Shown piece by piece: positions 12,374 to 26,200 of a stretch of DNA of 64,000 bases. How positions within the stretch are numbered: the first letter of the stretch is position 1; every line of letters begins with the position of its first letter. The position numbers and the translations under genes were made by a program. Below the pieces are notes generated by a model. The model worked only from the letters and a program-made list of their open reading frames with translations, had not been told where the DNA came from and did not search any database. This stretch comes from Rhabditophanes sp. KR3021 (lineage: Eukaryota; Nematoda; Chromadorea; Rhabditida; Alloionematidae), in assembly GCA_963281155.1 (NCBI GenBank), contig CAUJLY010000006.1, positions 3,162,001-3,226,000 of the forward strand, given 5' to 3'.

Positions 12374-15300
12374 ATGAATGATTCTTCAAATAATCCTTCT
12401 GATAAAAAGGTAAGTAATTGTCAAAACAATTTCAACACTTCTAAGCATTTTGTTCTTTTTAAATTTTTGTTTTTATACTACATATATTTGAGTTGTAATT
12501 ATATCATTGTTTGTAAGAATATAATACTTAAAACACCATAATGCATTTGCTATGGAATAATATTAGAGACACACTTCACTGAGGTAAAGGTTTATTTGTA
12601 CCGAAACTTGCTGATTCGTTTGAATATTAGAAGGGTAAACTGGATTTTGGAACAATCGGAAATCTTGAAACTAGCTTGCCAGTGACAACTCCTTTTATAT
12701 TTAAATTTTTGAATATATAAAAAATATTTATAAGAGGTGATTTCAAGATTTGCTTTCAAAATATTGACATCATATGTGCAATAAGTGTAATAAAAATATC
12801 TATCTAGGTAGATATAATGATATATACCTTTCGATTCACCAAAAATTCGGCTGGATCAAAAGAAATTGTCACCTTCTTAGAGAATCATTAATAAATTTAT
12901 ATGTCACAACAAAGATTTCCACTAGATGACTGTAAACAAATACAACCTTCTCTAGTTATTTCTTAATACTCACCAAATGTATCCCATATATTCTATATTT
13001 CTAAGCGAAACCAGATCTTTTTTGTAAGCATTTCATATGAAGACAATAAAAACTGCATATGAAATGTACAGTTTTCGTAACTCTTTCAAAGATACACATA
13101 CATTTTAATCATAACAAAAACTTATAAAATCACATTTTTATAATAGTTCCCTTTTATAATTCAATTGATGAATACATAAATTCATTTTCGTAGTCATATA
13201 CATATTCAATAGTTAGTACATTTGAAACCTATTGGGTATAGTGAATATGGCATTCTCATCTAATCCCATTTATTCCATTAAATTATCTCATCTATTAACC
13301 TTAACCTCAATGATTTTAATTTTTTTCACCTGTTAAGTTGATATCTGTTATCCTTTGATTTATGTTTATATGGCTCTACTATTAAAAATACAATAATATT
13401 ACTGCAATATATCACTAAATAACTGTTATTTTGCTTGTAAAAAACATGATTAATAATGTTATAAACAAGTTTGTGTTTTTAATCAAACCTTAAGCTACCC
13501 GTAATTTGTGTTACCCTTTATCCTTGGTAATGGAACATTTATTTTAATTATATGCTTCTCATTAAATCAGATAATGCACCATGATATTAGTTTTTGCTTA
13601 AATTTATCATCCAAAACACATTCAATTTACGATTAAGTGTAAGTACTGACAATTTGGGTATATAAAGTGAGTCTTCTTCGTATTTTGTGGTACCTTTTCA
13701 ATTTCAACAAATCCAAAACATACTTTGCTTATTATTTTAAATTCAATTACTATCTTTTTAATGTGGCGGCCTAATGCAATCCCACATCGATAAAAGTGTA
13801 TATATATGTTTATCATGAGTAGGTCAGGTAAAACTGGTTCACAATTGTTTGAATAATAGACAAAATTGGAAATATTCAATTGTTCAAGGTTTTGTACAAA
13901 TAATAGTCTATTTTTGTACGATATAGCAATACTCATAATTCATAATTTTTTTGCTTCTTTTTAAATATAATATCTTTATCTTCTTAGTGTTTTTGTTACA
14001 AATAATACAAAGACGCACTTTAAAGCAAATCTTTTTTGCCTTATCATTAATGCATATTATTGTTTGTATAATTGCGGTCTTAAACCTTTCTAATATTTGT
14101 AAATTAAAAGTAGTAAAAGATTTGTTTTTTCACCAAAACAAACAACTACTTTTAGACCTAATTAAAGTGTGTAGTGTTTAATGTGCACACTTTGCATTAC
14201 CAAAAATCTTACACCTACAACTTTATTTTTTATTCTAAATTAAATAATAATTTTGGAAGCTGTAATATTGCATTTACAGTATGATAGTTCCTTTTTAGTT
14301 AATTGATTAAGTTTAAATTAAAAAGCAATTTACCCCATTCACATGATGAGCCTCATCAAATTGAGCGAATAATTTTGATGTTGATCATGTAATATTAACC
14401 TTTTAAGTTTAAAAATATAACCGACCAATGTTAACCTGTAATTTCCCCACAATTAATGTTTTGATTTAGGGGGTATAGTTTGTTTATGAAATTTGAATGA
14501 CGCACCAAAATAAAGCGTAGATAACAACGAAAGCTTGTATATTTTACCTTCTATGTTGAATCTCCCTTTTTTCTCTTTCACTAACTTAACCTTTTTAGAT
14601 GAATTATCTGAAGATAGACATGGAAAAAGGTAGAGTCATGTGATTACATATGTTTTCCTGATTTAAGGGGCAATTTTTTACATTCAAATCACACTCGACT
14701 CTGCCTTTAATTACCATATTTATATCAAGTGCCTACAATTATAAGTTTCCATTCTATTGTATATAGTATACATTTACCTTTGTAAATTCAACTTTAAATA
14801 GGATTTGAGTTATTTTATATTTAGTTTTGACATCACCAAAAATGTTCCACTAGACATTTTATAACATTACTTTATAATATTATTTCCTGTATCGCTTTGA
14901 TTTAAAGATTTAAGGGTTGATCTATCTTAGTAATAGCATTTGAATGGGCTGTTGGTAAAGTCAAAAAATTAAATAAAGATCAAGTTAGGGTAAGCTAAAT
15001 GAATTGAGAAGTTTATTTTTTAACAATCCCGTAACAATTTATTGTGTTGATATATTCAACTGGTCAAAATGACCAGGTGACGATTTGTGTTTAAAAGCTT
15101 TTGTCTTGTCCACAAAGCCTTCTTACCTCATTCTTATCTCGGACCTTCTTTTCACTTGTTAATATTAGTGCTCTCAACATAAAACAGACCGTTCGCTATA
15201 AACTTTACTAAAGAAGTTCTTTGGTGTGTGGTAATGGTGTTATGCGAGAGAAAATAGGTATTACGGTGAAATATAAAAATAAATCTAACAATTCTTTTAT

Positions 15301-17877
15301 CCTTTCAATAAGATCATTTTGTCCAATTTGTCAGAAAGCTCCTTTTTCATCGACAATCAAACTTATATACATTTTATTTCTCGTTATATAAATACCTATT
15401 ACGCTATTGCTAAGCATAACCGTTACCTTGGAGGTTTAGCGTAGAATCTCTTACCCATATCTTGTAACTTTATATTCTTATAAATAAACATTTGATTTTA
15501 ATTTTATTTAACGTAAATATAATATATTTTTATTGGTGACAGAAATGAAGCCTCGAATTTTGAGACAATATTTATATTCACAATTATTTCTATTAACACT
15601 GGCTTTTTACCAAAGCACATTTCCTCTTTGTTAAGACTATCATTAAATAATTTTGATGCATGCTAAGCTTTGTAACATTCATCAAATTCAGATCGAAAAG
15701 GAGAATTAAAAAAAGTGAATCAAAAGGGTCGTCAATATTTACTGTAAGACGATCAAAATATATTTTTATATAAATTTGATCATTTTTGACAATTTAGGCA
15801 GTTTTTTATAAACAACCAACACAATAATATTATAATATTATTTTTTTTTGTTGTGTGTAATCTAGTAAAAATATTTAATCTTTTTTCAATTGTTTCCAAT
15901 GAATGGGTATCAACTTTTTAAGAGCCTGTTGTTCCTAATTAAAGGTTTTATTTTTTTGTTACCAATCACACAAATAAATATATTTTTTCTCAGTTAGATC
16001 AAATTTCTGTATTGTAGTTTATTTATTATGACGGGGATAAGTAAAAGACAAATTTATTGAGCGTACAATATGTTTGATATCTAATATAAAATAAACAGTG
16101 CCGTACAAAGTCAACCGCCTGTTCAAACACAGAAGTTAATTAATAGTATCAACAAGTCTATTCTTTTGATTGGCATTATTTTGACCCGCTTATTCTATGC
16201 ACTTATACATTGGCTATTCCATCTTTCATGAAACTAAATTTTACTATTATTTTAGATTGTGAAACCCAGTATCAACGTATTCACAGTAGGCATGGATGAG
16301 AAGGTACAGATTAAATCTCCACTTGAGTGTGGCCAATCTCCCCCATCTCCACCACCATCTTATTGCGCCAAGCAATTGTCACAAGAGTTAGGAACTCCAA
16401 TCATTATTAAGAAGAAGTCCAGCTTTAAAACGCCACTTATTTGGCTTTTAGCTATTTTCCTTATTGCCTTCTTTACTTTGACTCTTTCTGAAATTGCTTA
16501 CAATAGACAAAGAGATGAGAAGTTCTTTAGATTGCGTTGGGCTGAATTGAAACATCGTATGGGTTTTGATCAACAACGTTCTAACAATGTTGGTGAAGGA
16601 CCATTCTTTAATTCATTGAGAAGAAATGATGAATTTACAAACAGAATTGTCCCAGTTAATAGTGCTGCTTGGAGAGCTGATCGTGGATTTAAAGTAGAAG
16701 AAGTTTCAACAACGACTACTACCACTACTACAACTACAGCTGCTCCATCAACAACATCTGAAGCCTCCAATCTTGTCATTTCCGAATCTACCGAAAATGA
16801 TGCTCAATCAGTTAGTTGTTTCGGTTTTTAATTTTACTCTTATTTCTTTCAGGAAGGAAGATTAACCTTTTTGCGTAATATTTTGCAAAAAATTAAGCAA
16901 CATGCAGAAGATATGGGAATGGAAGGAACCATGCAAGTATCGGTTATTCGCGTCGATCCAATGGACGAAACCAAAGAAAATGATTCAACTGAATCCGTTA
17001 ACATCAACAAACCAATCTTTGAACCACCACGTTTCAACCCATTCAGAAACAATAATAATGAAGAAAATAATAACAACAGACAATCAAATGATTTCCCAGC
17101 TTGGCAAAAACCTCAGCCTACCTTCTTCAATAGATTCAACTCTGATTCTGATGAAGAAGAGACTGAAAAATCAAATGAACAACAGAATGTTGGAGATTAT
17201 CAAAAGAGAAGATTCGGACAAATGGTTCAAGACATCATTGCCCAAAGAATCCACCAGGCTGTTCTCATGAACGCCATTGCTCGTCAACAACAAATGGCTC
17301 AAATGGAACAAAATGAATTTTACAACCGACAACAAAATTCATTCTCTCCATTCATGGCTCACCAACAACAACACCAGCCTTTAATGTGGACTCAACAGCA
17401 ACAACAACCCCAACAATGGCAACAACAGCCTGAAAGTACGCAATCTATGTTTTTGCCTGCTCAACAACAAAAGATGGATTTTTCAGCTGATGTTCAACAA
17501 AATCAACAACCATCAGATGCCTTCTGGAACAGACAAATTAACGAAAACCAACAACAACAACTTAATTTAGTAGGTTTAGAAGACCGAGATTAATTAATTA
17601 ACTCCTTTAGCCACTACAAAACCAAGCCTTCAACTCAGGTAATGAAGAAGAGCCAAAGAAGACAGGAAACATCGTGTCTCCTCAACAATCTTTCGAAGGG
17701 GGTTTCAACAAACAAACTGAAACCAAGACCAACGGAGACCTCTTCCCTGTCAGACTTGCCGTTGCCAATGATGATCCCACATCTGAACGTACCATCCAAC
17801 ACGATTCACCAATCTTCCACTCCGCTCTCTTCCAAGTAGATGAGCCTTCCGCCCAAATGGCTGCTGGATCTGCTTAA
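12374..17877 (+). CDS. Type II single-pass membrane protein with Thr-rich and Gln-rich ectodomain, unknown function
   Basis: Four exons (12374-12409, 16256-16810, 16853-17569, 17611-17877) all join in phase 0 to encode 524 residues. The first exon codes only 12 residues and is followed by a 3.8 kb intron; the other introns are 42 and 41 bases. A cytosolic N-terminus with proline-rich SPPSPPPSY (about residue 40) precedes one hydrophobic segment (LIWLLAIFLIAFFTLTLSEI, about residues 73-92) and a charged, conserved-looking RDEKFFRLRWAELKHRMGF. Next come a run of threonines (about residue 170, mucin-like), an amphipathic segment and a long Q/N-rich region (about residues 300-430). There is no signal peptide, so a type II topology is inferred. 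I do not recognise the family. A polyadenylation signal AATAAA lies at 18218-18223. Confidence 0.85.
14106..14154. repeat. Imperfect inverted repeat (hairpin)
   Basis: The left arm AAAAGTAGT...TTTGTTTT is complementary to the right arm AAAACAAACAACTACTTTT, with a small bulge and a short loop. It lies inside the 3.8 kb intron. It could be a hairpin RNA, a remnant of a small inverted-repeat element, or chance in AT-rich DNA. Confidence 0.45.
15813..15857. repeat. AT-rich palindrome
   Basis: The core AATAATATTATAATATTATT is exactly self-complementary and is flanked by CAACACAA on the left and TTGTTGTG on the right, which extend the pairing imperfectly. It lies in the 3.8 kb intron, 400 bases before the second exon. 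Confidence 0.45.
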
Positions 17878-18864
17878 GCAAGTGGTCCATTCCAAGCTTA
17901 TTATTATTTTTTATTGGCTGCAACCGTATTACACATACATCAAAAAACATTAGCAAACAAGCAAACTAAAAAAACAACAACCAACCACAAACTATAAGTA
18001 TACTCCTTCAACATACCTTATTTTTTAAAAAAGTTCTAAAAAATGCTCTGCACACTTAATTTGAGTATTAAACGTTCGTTAAATTCTTGATTATTTTGTT
18101 ATGTTTAGCATTTATTAGAAGCCAGTGTATTTATTTGTTCTATTATAATTTTCTGTAAACTGACAATAATATCCATATAACATCTTCATCAGTAGCATTT
18201 AGTCTTCTGGTTCGGCTAATAAAGTGTTGTATAAAGCTTTGTTTTATTTTTTGTAAAGTACTTTTAATATTTTCTAAAGTTTAGAAGATATGTGAAGATG
18301 TTATGATTAAAATCGAATCAGCTTGGGAAAAGAATATTTGAATTACATTTCAGATAATTCGTTACAAATCTCTAAAGTTTCTCAGATAAATTTGTTTCTT
18401 CGAATCTAGCTTGGATAAACATTTTGCCAACTATTTACAAATATAATCTGTAATTATTGCTCAGAATGATTACCCTGGGGATTCCAAGTACATACAAGTA
18501 AGCTCTAGAATAATATTAAAACAATTTATTTGATCTATTTAAGAACAATAATTGAATTCACATATCAGTTTCATTTTGGGAATCTTCTGATAAATTGCAA
18601 TACGTTCGTATCTGGTAAAGGAAAAAAGTAATCTTTACTTCAAAAATAGAGTCGAAGTATAAAATATGTAATGAAAATATGAGTACAACGTATCATGACT
18701 AATTGCATTTAATAAAACTATAAACATGCAATTTGTATCAAACATGTTTTATGTGAATAATAAACAGAAAAACCTTTTGGTATGATGAACTTACTGTTCT
18801 TGGTAACATTTAAAACATAGACAATGCCTATAAAAATAAATTAAATAGCTTTAATTATTAAATT
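17878..18864. other. 3' UTR and intergenic region
   Basis: Holds the 3' UTR of the upstream gene, with AATAAA at 18218-18223, and then the promoter region of the intronless receptor. No coding signal. Confidence 0.5.
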
Positions 18865-19899
18865 ATGCCTAATATCACCAACGTGATGGAGTACAATATT
18901 TATAACTTTATATTCTACAATCATTCTCATTCTTGCGCCTATTTTACTCAAGAAATGCTAAATGACCCAGCTTTAAAAAGTCCTATTTTTGGAATTTGTA
19001 TAATCCTACTATCCTTAATATTCTTCATTCTTGATTTAATCTGTCTGTCAGCTTTGCTTAACAAAAAAATAAGAACCTTTAATGGTATCCGGATAATGAT
19101 AGCAATTTCAATGTGTGATGTGTCTAATATAATTCCTATAGGCATTATACCGGGCATTATGATGGTAAAAGGCCATATTTACTGTTCAAATGTTGTTTTA
19201 AGTTATTTCCATGGTCAATCAGCCGTGACTTTGTATACTATGACCTGTAGTTATACTGTTTTACTTTCGATTAATCGTTGTTTAGGCATAGCTTATCCAA
19301 GATTAGAGGCAAAATTATTTGATGGAATGAAAGTATTTATGTGGATTGCAGTTATCTCCGCTTTTTATTTTTACTTTTTCTTTACAGCACCGATTGATTT
19401 ATTTTCGAGCGTAATTGGCAATTTTGTATACAATCCTTACATACGATATGAATTCATCGATGATGGGATATACGATAGTACATGGCATAATTACAACAAT
19501 TTATTAACAGCCATATTTGTTGTGGTTACTTACTTAGCATTCGCTGCTTTTTATCTGCATGTTCGGAATCAAACGAATAAAATGTCTTTTAGTGGAGATA
19601 GGGCAGATTGTACAAAATCAGTTTTCGCTTCAGTTTTTATCAATGCAAGCACTTTATGCTTCAGCAATATTTTCTACCTCATAATTAAAGATATTGAGGT
19701 GGGTGATATTTATTACCGCGTTTCATTGGCTATTCCAATTTTGGTTCAAGGAATGAATGCAATGCTTTACTATATTTTGAATCCAACTATACGAGGAATC
19801 GTTCAAAGTTTCAGGATATACAAAGTTTTTAAATTTGACCAAATTGGACCAGTCGTTGAAGCCCCACTTGTGGTAACTAAAAATACAATTATCACTTGA
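18865..19899 (+). CDS. Seven-transmembrane serpentine receptor, Srt-like
   Basis: A single uninterrupted frame of 344 residues with seven hydrophobic segments at about residues 39-65, 74-100, 112-140, 151-178, 211-236, 250-275 and 285-310. NRCLG at the end of TM3, the following LFDGMKVFMW, and the loop with FVYNPYIRYEF resemble the nematode Srt chemoreceptor family, and NPTIR closes TM7. The N-terminus has NIT and NHS glycosylation sequons. Such receptors act in chemosensory cilia to detect environmental or pheromone cues; the ligand is unknown. Unlike the second receptor in this window it has no introns, which may mean intron loss or a retroposed origin. Family placement is by pattern and could be a neighbouring class. 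Confidence 0.85.
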   Translation: MPNITNVMEYNIYNFIFYNHSHSCAYFTQEMLNDPALKSPIFGICIILLSLIFFILDLICLSALLNKKIRTFNGIRIMIAISMCDVSNIIPIGIIPGIMMVKGHIYCSNVVLSYFHGQSAVTLYTMTCSYTVLLSINRCLGIAYPRLEAKLFDGMKVFMWIAVISAFYFYFFFTAPIDLFSSVIGNFVYNPYIRYEFIDDGIYDSTWHNYNNLLTAIFVVVTYLAFAAFYLHVRNQTNKMSFSGDRADCTKSVFASVFINASTLCFSNIFYLIIKDIEVGDIYYRVSLAIPILVQGMNAMLYYILNPTIRGIVQSFRIYKVFKFDQIGPVVEAPLVVTKNTIIT

Positions 19900-20222
19900 T
19901 ATTAAACAGGATATTTGTATCTTTAAAATGCTTGATACTATATTACATTAATTATTTAACTTTTTATTTGATATAAGTGTAGTAAAATATTTTTAAAATA
20001 GAATTCATTTGTAAAGATGTCGTTAAAAGAAGTTTGAAAGTCAATATAATTTGCAAGTCATAGACAATATATTAGATTATAAGCTTAAAAAATTATTTCA
20101 TTGGAATGTGTATGATTGAATCAGGACTAATAATATACTGTTCAAAAAATCCGTTGCGACATCAGACTTCAAGACACATTCAATAATACCCGATGTCAAA
20201 AAAGATTAGTAGTAAAATAATA
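19900..20222. other. Convergent 3' spacer
   Basis: Holds the 3' ends of the Srt-like receptor (plus) and the giant modular gene (minus). Nothing else seen. Confidence 0.5.
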
Positions 20223-23200
20223 TCAGTTTAGTTGGTCGTCTTGAGGTTGATAATTGTGATTTGATGAAGAGTTGTTATTTCGGTAGACGGCTGAATTTTG
20301 GGAATGCCTTTCAGATCTGCCGATGTGTTCAGAATCAGTATTTTCTGATTCTTTTACTTGGTAGTCTGCATCATCTTCATAGTAATAACCTATACGACTT
20401 GGCATTTGTGTATTAGCGCCAAGGTCTTGTTTTAAATCTAATCCCATATTCATGTTACCCCCTCTCATTCCAGAATTTCCATACAAAAAATTAGAATTCA
20501 TAGCTAATTCTGCAGCCAAAGCTGGTTTTTCACTTCCTAAAAAATTAATCAAACTGTTCAAATATTAACAAAAGCTTACCACCAAATATTTGGACCTTTC
20601 TATATCTAAAACTAATCATCCAAATAATCGTAACAATAATGATCATTAACATAACAATTCCTCCAATAATTGTTGCGATAAGAACAACCTTTTGTTGTTT
20701 TTGTTGGGCTTTGACTTCACAACGTTCACCGGAAAAAGTTTCCTTGCAAATACATTCAACATGACCTAATGGAGTCTTCTTGCAAATACCATCATTTAGA
20801 CAATAATTAGTGCAAGAGTCGATACAAACAGTTCCATTTCCTCGGTATCCCGGCTTACATTTACATTCAAATGAAGGAACATCTCCATCATCGGGCAAAT
20901 CATCACAATTCGCGTGCCACGAACAATCATTTTCTCCAGTTTCACATTGATTTGTTGAATAACACTGACTTTCATGCGTTGCCCCTTGAGATCCAGTAGT
21001 ATGATCAGTTGGACATAATTTGCATCGCTCTTGTTGTTCTTCGTCTTGGAAGGTACCTCTTGGACAAAGCTGACATTTTTTGTCTTCTGTGATTAAATAT
21101 TGTCCAGACATACATTTAGGAGTATTGCACTCATTTTTTTGAATGGATTTAATAAATTCGGTTGTCGTTCCCGAAGGACATAGTTCACATTGTCTATGTT
21201 GTCCCTTGGTTCTATAAGTACCAAGTGGGCATGCTTGACAAACACCCGAAGAAGCCATTTGTTCACCATCTGGGCACTCATCTCTACATTCTTCTAAGCT
21301 TGTTGCATGGAATGATAGAGTGGTTTGACCAACACTGCAAGTATTGCATTCAAATTGGCCTTCCATAGGCTGAAATCTTCCAACCCCACATTCTTCGCAA
21401 ATAGAAGTTTGAATATTGAAGAAATGGCCTGGTTCACAAACTTGTTTGCATTCATCTGGAGTCAAGGCAGCAATATTCATTGTGGTCATTTTATTTGGAC
21501 ATGACATACAAGACAACTCACCTTCTCTAGATTGATAGGTTCCAATTTCACAATATTCGCATTTCATTGAACCACTATTGAAGTATGAACCAGGTGCACA
21601 AGGTACACACACATCTTTTACCAAGACAGTTCCAAATCCACAATGATAGATGTTTTCAATTTTGAAAGTACTCAAATCAGGGTTTCCATTTGGTAAAACT
21701 TGATTTAAATTAAACAGATTGTTTAGCAGAATTTCTGATTGAATAAGATCGTACACCCGAATTCGTTGCTCAGTTTCTTGGTCTCTTTTGACTCCCAATT
21801 CGATCGTCACACCAAACATTTGTTCGACATTATTTTCGCTTCGCCTGATTCTGGTTGCTCGTTGATTGCAGGTGATATTTACGTTTAAATATGGACATGA
21901 GTTTTTAGATGAAATTCCATCAAAACTATTGTCAGCACAAATATCCCATTGCTTGTTTAAGACTTGAATTCTTTCAATCAATTTTTCTTCCAAAGCTTTC
22001 TTGCCAGCTGGACTACAAATTGTAACACTAGGATAATCTACTGATAATTTAATAAGCCGATTTGCAGGCATACTCTTAGCGCAATTGGGGTATTTAAATT
22101 TATACGTATTTTCTAATTTAGGTTTCCATGTTCCCTCGCTCGCACAGGAGTAGAAAGAAGCAACAGGGGATGAAAATTGATACCCATCATGACAAGTAAT
22201 CGAACAAGCAGTATATCTCAAGTTAGTTCCCCAATTCTCGCAAGCTTGTATCCCATTAATCGGATCATCTGGTTTAGGACAATAGTCACTAGCTATATGG
22301 ATATTAAAATGGCACTCAGCGAAATTGGATTGGTCATCATGAGCTACATACAAGACCATATAGTTACCATGTGTAAATACTTGCCCAGGTCTCAAGTTCC
22401 GATGAATTTCACCAATCTTTGAACCAGAGGTTGTTTCAAATGTTGGCTCTGCCCATGTTACATTAATTTCTCGTTCTTTGCTAACTACAAAAATGTCGTT
22501 GGGGCAGTCCCGAGCAACTAATGATCGTTCTTTTTTAGCAAGAACATTGGATTCTCTGAGTTTAGCTGGTTTGCGCCCACATGTGCTTTTGGCTACTTTT
22601 TCTACTTTTCCTTTGAATTTATTATACCCAGTAAATCGAATAATCAATCCTTCGAATATTTCCTCAGCACCTTGGCAATCCTTAGCCATATTTGGCACTT
22701 CATTATCGAAATGAATAGCCCTATTCCACACATTAACTCTACTTATACTTCCCACAAATTTATTTTGATCATCCTTATTGCTACCTAACTGAACCCATGC
22801 ATTAACAGCCACATTCTTATTCAAACCATAACCTTGATCATGAACGATTCTAATTGAATTCCAAATCAACGAGTAACTTCCGAATTCTTCTCTGCCATTC
22901 CATATAAATACAATTTGGTTCCAATTTCCATCATTTATTTGCTGATTTTTGGGAAATTTCAAGGTGATTGCCTTTTCGTCATTAAAAAGATTGAGGTAAA
23001 AACCATCCACACTAATTCTGATAAGTTCAATTGAATTTTGTTCATAATTGGGTTCTTGACTAGCGAAAAGAGTGAAGATGCTACCTTTGCTTTGTGGAGT
23101 GTCAAATTTCACCCACAAACTGATACTTAAACTATCACCAGACAATTTAGTTGGAACAGATAAACTGGCAGTTGATGTTTCCATTCCCTCCATGAATTTA

Positions 23201-26200
23201 AGATCATAGTCGATGTCTACTAATTTATCACAAGCTATGCCTGTTTTGTTTGGTGGACAGACACATTCATAATTATTTATTTGGTCTACGCAGGTAGATG
23301 TTGCTGGACAAGGTGATGACGCACAATCATCGATATTAACTTCGCAGCGATCACCGCTATATCCAATGGCACATTTACATTTAAATGATCCATTTGGCAA
23401 TGAAATGCATGAAGCATTGTTTTTGCAAATATTATTTATGCAGGAATCTATTTTGTATTGACACCCACTACCAGTAAATCCTGGTAAACAATTGCATTCT
23501 GAATGATTTCCGAAGTTTACGCATACACCCTCGTTTAAGCAAGGTTCTCCTAGGCATTTGTTTGGCAGCATCTCGCAATTTTTACCTGTTATGCCTTCTG
23601 GACAAACACAAAAGTATTCTTCGCTAGCAAGGGGTACACAAATGGCATTATTTTGACAAGGGTTTGTAAGTTTGCAAGAATTAATTTCATCCTGACAAAG
23701 ATCACCCTTCCATCCCTTTTTACAGGCACATTTAAAGCCATCTTCATTTTCAGTGCACGTTCCTTGGTTATAGCAAGGTTGTCTGGAGCATTCTTCTATC
23801 ATTTGATCGCAATACTGTCCAGCAAAGCCTTTCTTACATTCACATTCATAGTTATCGACAAGATCTTTACAAGCTAAAGTTCCTTTACTATCACATTTAG
23901 ATGCACTTTCACATTCATCAATATTTACTTCACACGTGGTACCGCTGAATCCTGCTAAGCAATCGCAAACGAATCGATCGCCTTCATTTCGACATTCGCT
24001 TTCATTTTGACATGGTCCAGAAGCACAATGATTGACTTGATGCTGACAGACAGAGCCAAAATAGCCTGCCTGACATTGGCATGAAAATTCATTTACCATG
24101 TCGACACAAGTTCCATTTTTCTGACAACTTCCAATTAAGCATTCGTCTACATTTTCATCACAATTTTCCCCAGACCAGCCAGGCTCACAGATGCATTTCC
24201 TGGCGAATAAAGTGTCAATACATTGTCCATGGGCACAAGGTTCTAATTTGCAAAGATCTGACTTTGTTTCACACCTCTTTCCAGTGAATCCCTTTGGACA
24301 TGAACAGGTAAAATCATTTGTAAGGTCGGTACAGGTGGCATTGAAGGCGCAAGGATTAGTTGAGCAATCATCTGGAATTATTTTTAAGTAAGAAGGTGAT
24401 GTAATAATGGTTGTTTGTTAAATATAAACGCAAATTGCGACTGTCAAAAAAGGGTAAAAGTGAGTAAATGTTTATACATTAAAGACATTATTTGTTCATG
24501 GTAAATGTTTTTATGTAGAACCATTAAATTAAATATCAACTAAATATATTATGTATTTTTAACCTTATTCTTAACCAAGTCAATTCCCACCTCGTTAAAG
24601 CTGTGTATAAAAAGAAACAGTGAAAGAGTAGTCGTTATTTAATATGTCTAAATCAAATGCATATGTTCCGATGAGACCTCTGGGTTGCATTTGTTCTTCT
24701 TATCGCTTTTTTAAATTTATATGCTATTTTCCTCATGGCACATAGCTACAACTTAATTTTTCTCTCTTTCTCCATTAATATCAAGCAATTTTTAATGTCG
24801 TTTTGTAATTAAATTTAGAGTATTTTAGATTTATTGCATCTAAATCTTGTGATGTATGTATTTTATCAAAATTATATATTCAAACGAATTGGACCATTTA
24901 TTTAGGTTGAATTAATATTAAAGTATAGTTATTGTTCTTTCCAACAATATATTTATTTTTATTTGTATATAATGCATTCATAATTATCGGCATTGTCAGT
25001 AATTTTGAGAGAGTGTATAAACAAACACACCAATAATAATACGTTATTGACATCCCCATCACCTAATTTGAGTAATAACAAAAGCAGATTTTCTAAATAC
25101 CCTTTATCCAAGCATAAATGCATGCCTTTTACTCATTTAATTCAACCACTTTAACTATTGGCAAATGTTAGTCTTTTAGGTGAATCGAAAATCCACACAC
25201 TTTTATCATATATTTGCATATAATGATTTTAATTAAATAAGGATATATCAAACACAAACTTCGCAATCTACATCTGTAATCAGATAAAGATGTATTTACT
25301 TAAGGAAATGAATATATTCTTCTAATAAAATTAATTATAAACAAGTCATAATGAAATATGGGCCTCTTAAATATCATCATTAAGAGCACTGATTTGCCAT
25401 ATGAAATATGATTCACTTTGCCAGTAATCATAAACAAAACATAATAAAGTACTTAGGTCGATGAAATTTGATGTGTGCTTAGAAAATCACAGGCTGTTCA
25501 CCAGACCTTATCGCTTTTCAATTGTTTTGAATTAAGTGACCACTTTTTATATGCATCACCATTAAATCATATATTTATACGCAATTTAAAGCGCCTTATC
25601 TAATAAAAACATATAAAGATATTCCAAAAATAGAAATAAAAACATTTGTATACCACAAACTATTAAATATTGTTCATTTTTCAAGTACACATCTGCACAC
25701 ACTTTAAATCGGTATAATATCTTACAGATTTTTTTGTTGGAAATAAGGAAGAAAGCCTAAACTTAGTAGTTTAAAGTTATTGCCTAAAGTGTAGATATAT
25801 TGTCGCTTGTACGTACGCACATATACATTTCTATATAATTTGTATATATTTATAGATATAAATATTCAGTTTGATATATATACACATAAATACTGCGGTA
25901 CATATAGACTCAATGACTAGCCTGCGTAGTGATAACAGTGCTCACCATCCCAATAACTCCATGTCTTATGGATGGGCAGCATCAGCCACAACGAAAACTC
26001 AGACCTCTTCACCATCCAACCCTACTACATCTCATCCAGATAGGTCGAAGACGCCGCAAACTACTGGCAATAACAACAAACACCACTCACAATCCAACCA
26101 TTTTACCCCAACTAAGGACCATTTTATTCCTACCATTGGTGACAGTTCATCTACTCTTTTGTCATCAAATAATACTACGCAACATTTGAGTAACAGTGCC

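Larger units (their letters stand above)
12410..16255 (+). other. Large first intron (3.8 kb) of the type II membrane protein gene
   Basis: The intron is bounded by AAG|GTAAGT and TTTTAG|ATT. It is about 80 times longer than a typical intron in this window. Two frames of 76 and 104 codons (13951-14181 plus, 13622-13936 minus) have no supporting features. It contains two imperfect inverted repeats, listed separately. It may carry regulatory elements. Confidence 0.7.

Noticed and set aside
13622..14181. Two divergent open frames of 104 and 76 codons inside the 3.8 kb intron
   Set aside because: Composition like the rest of the intron, no recognisable motif, no start context or splice sites.
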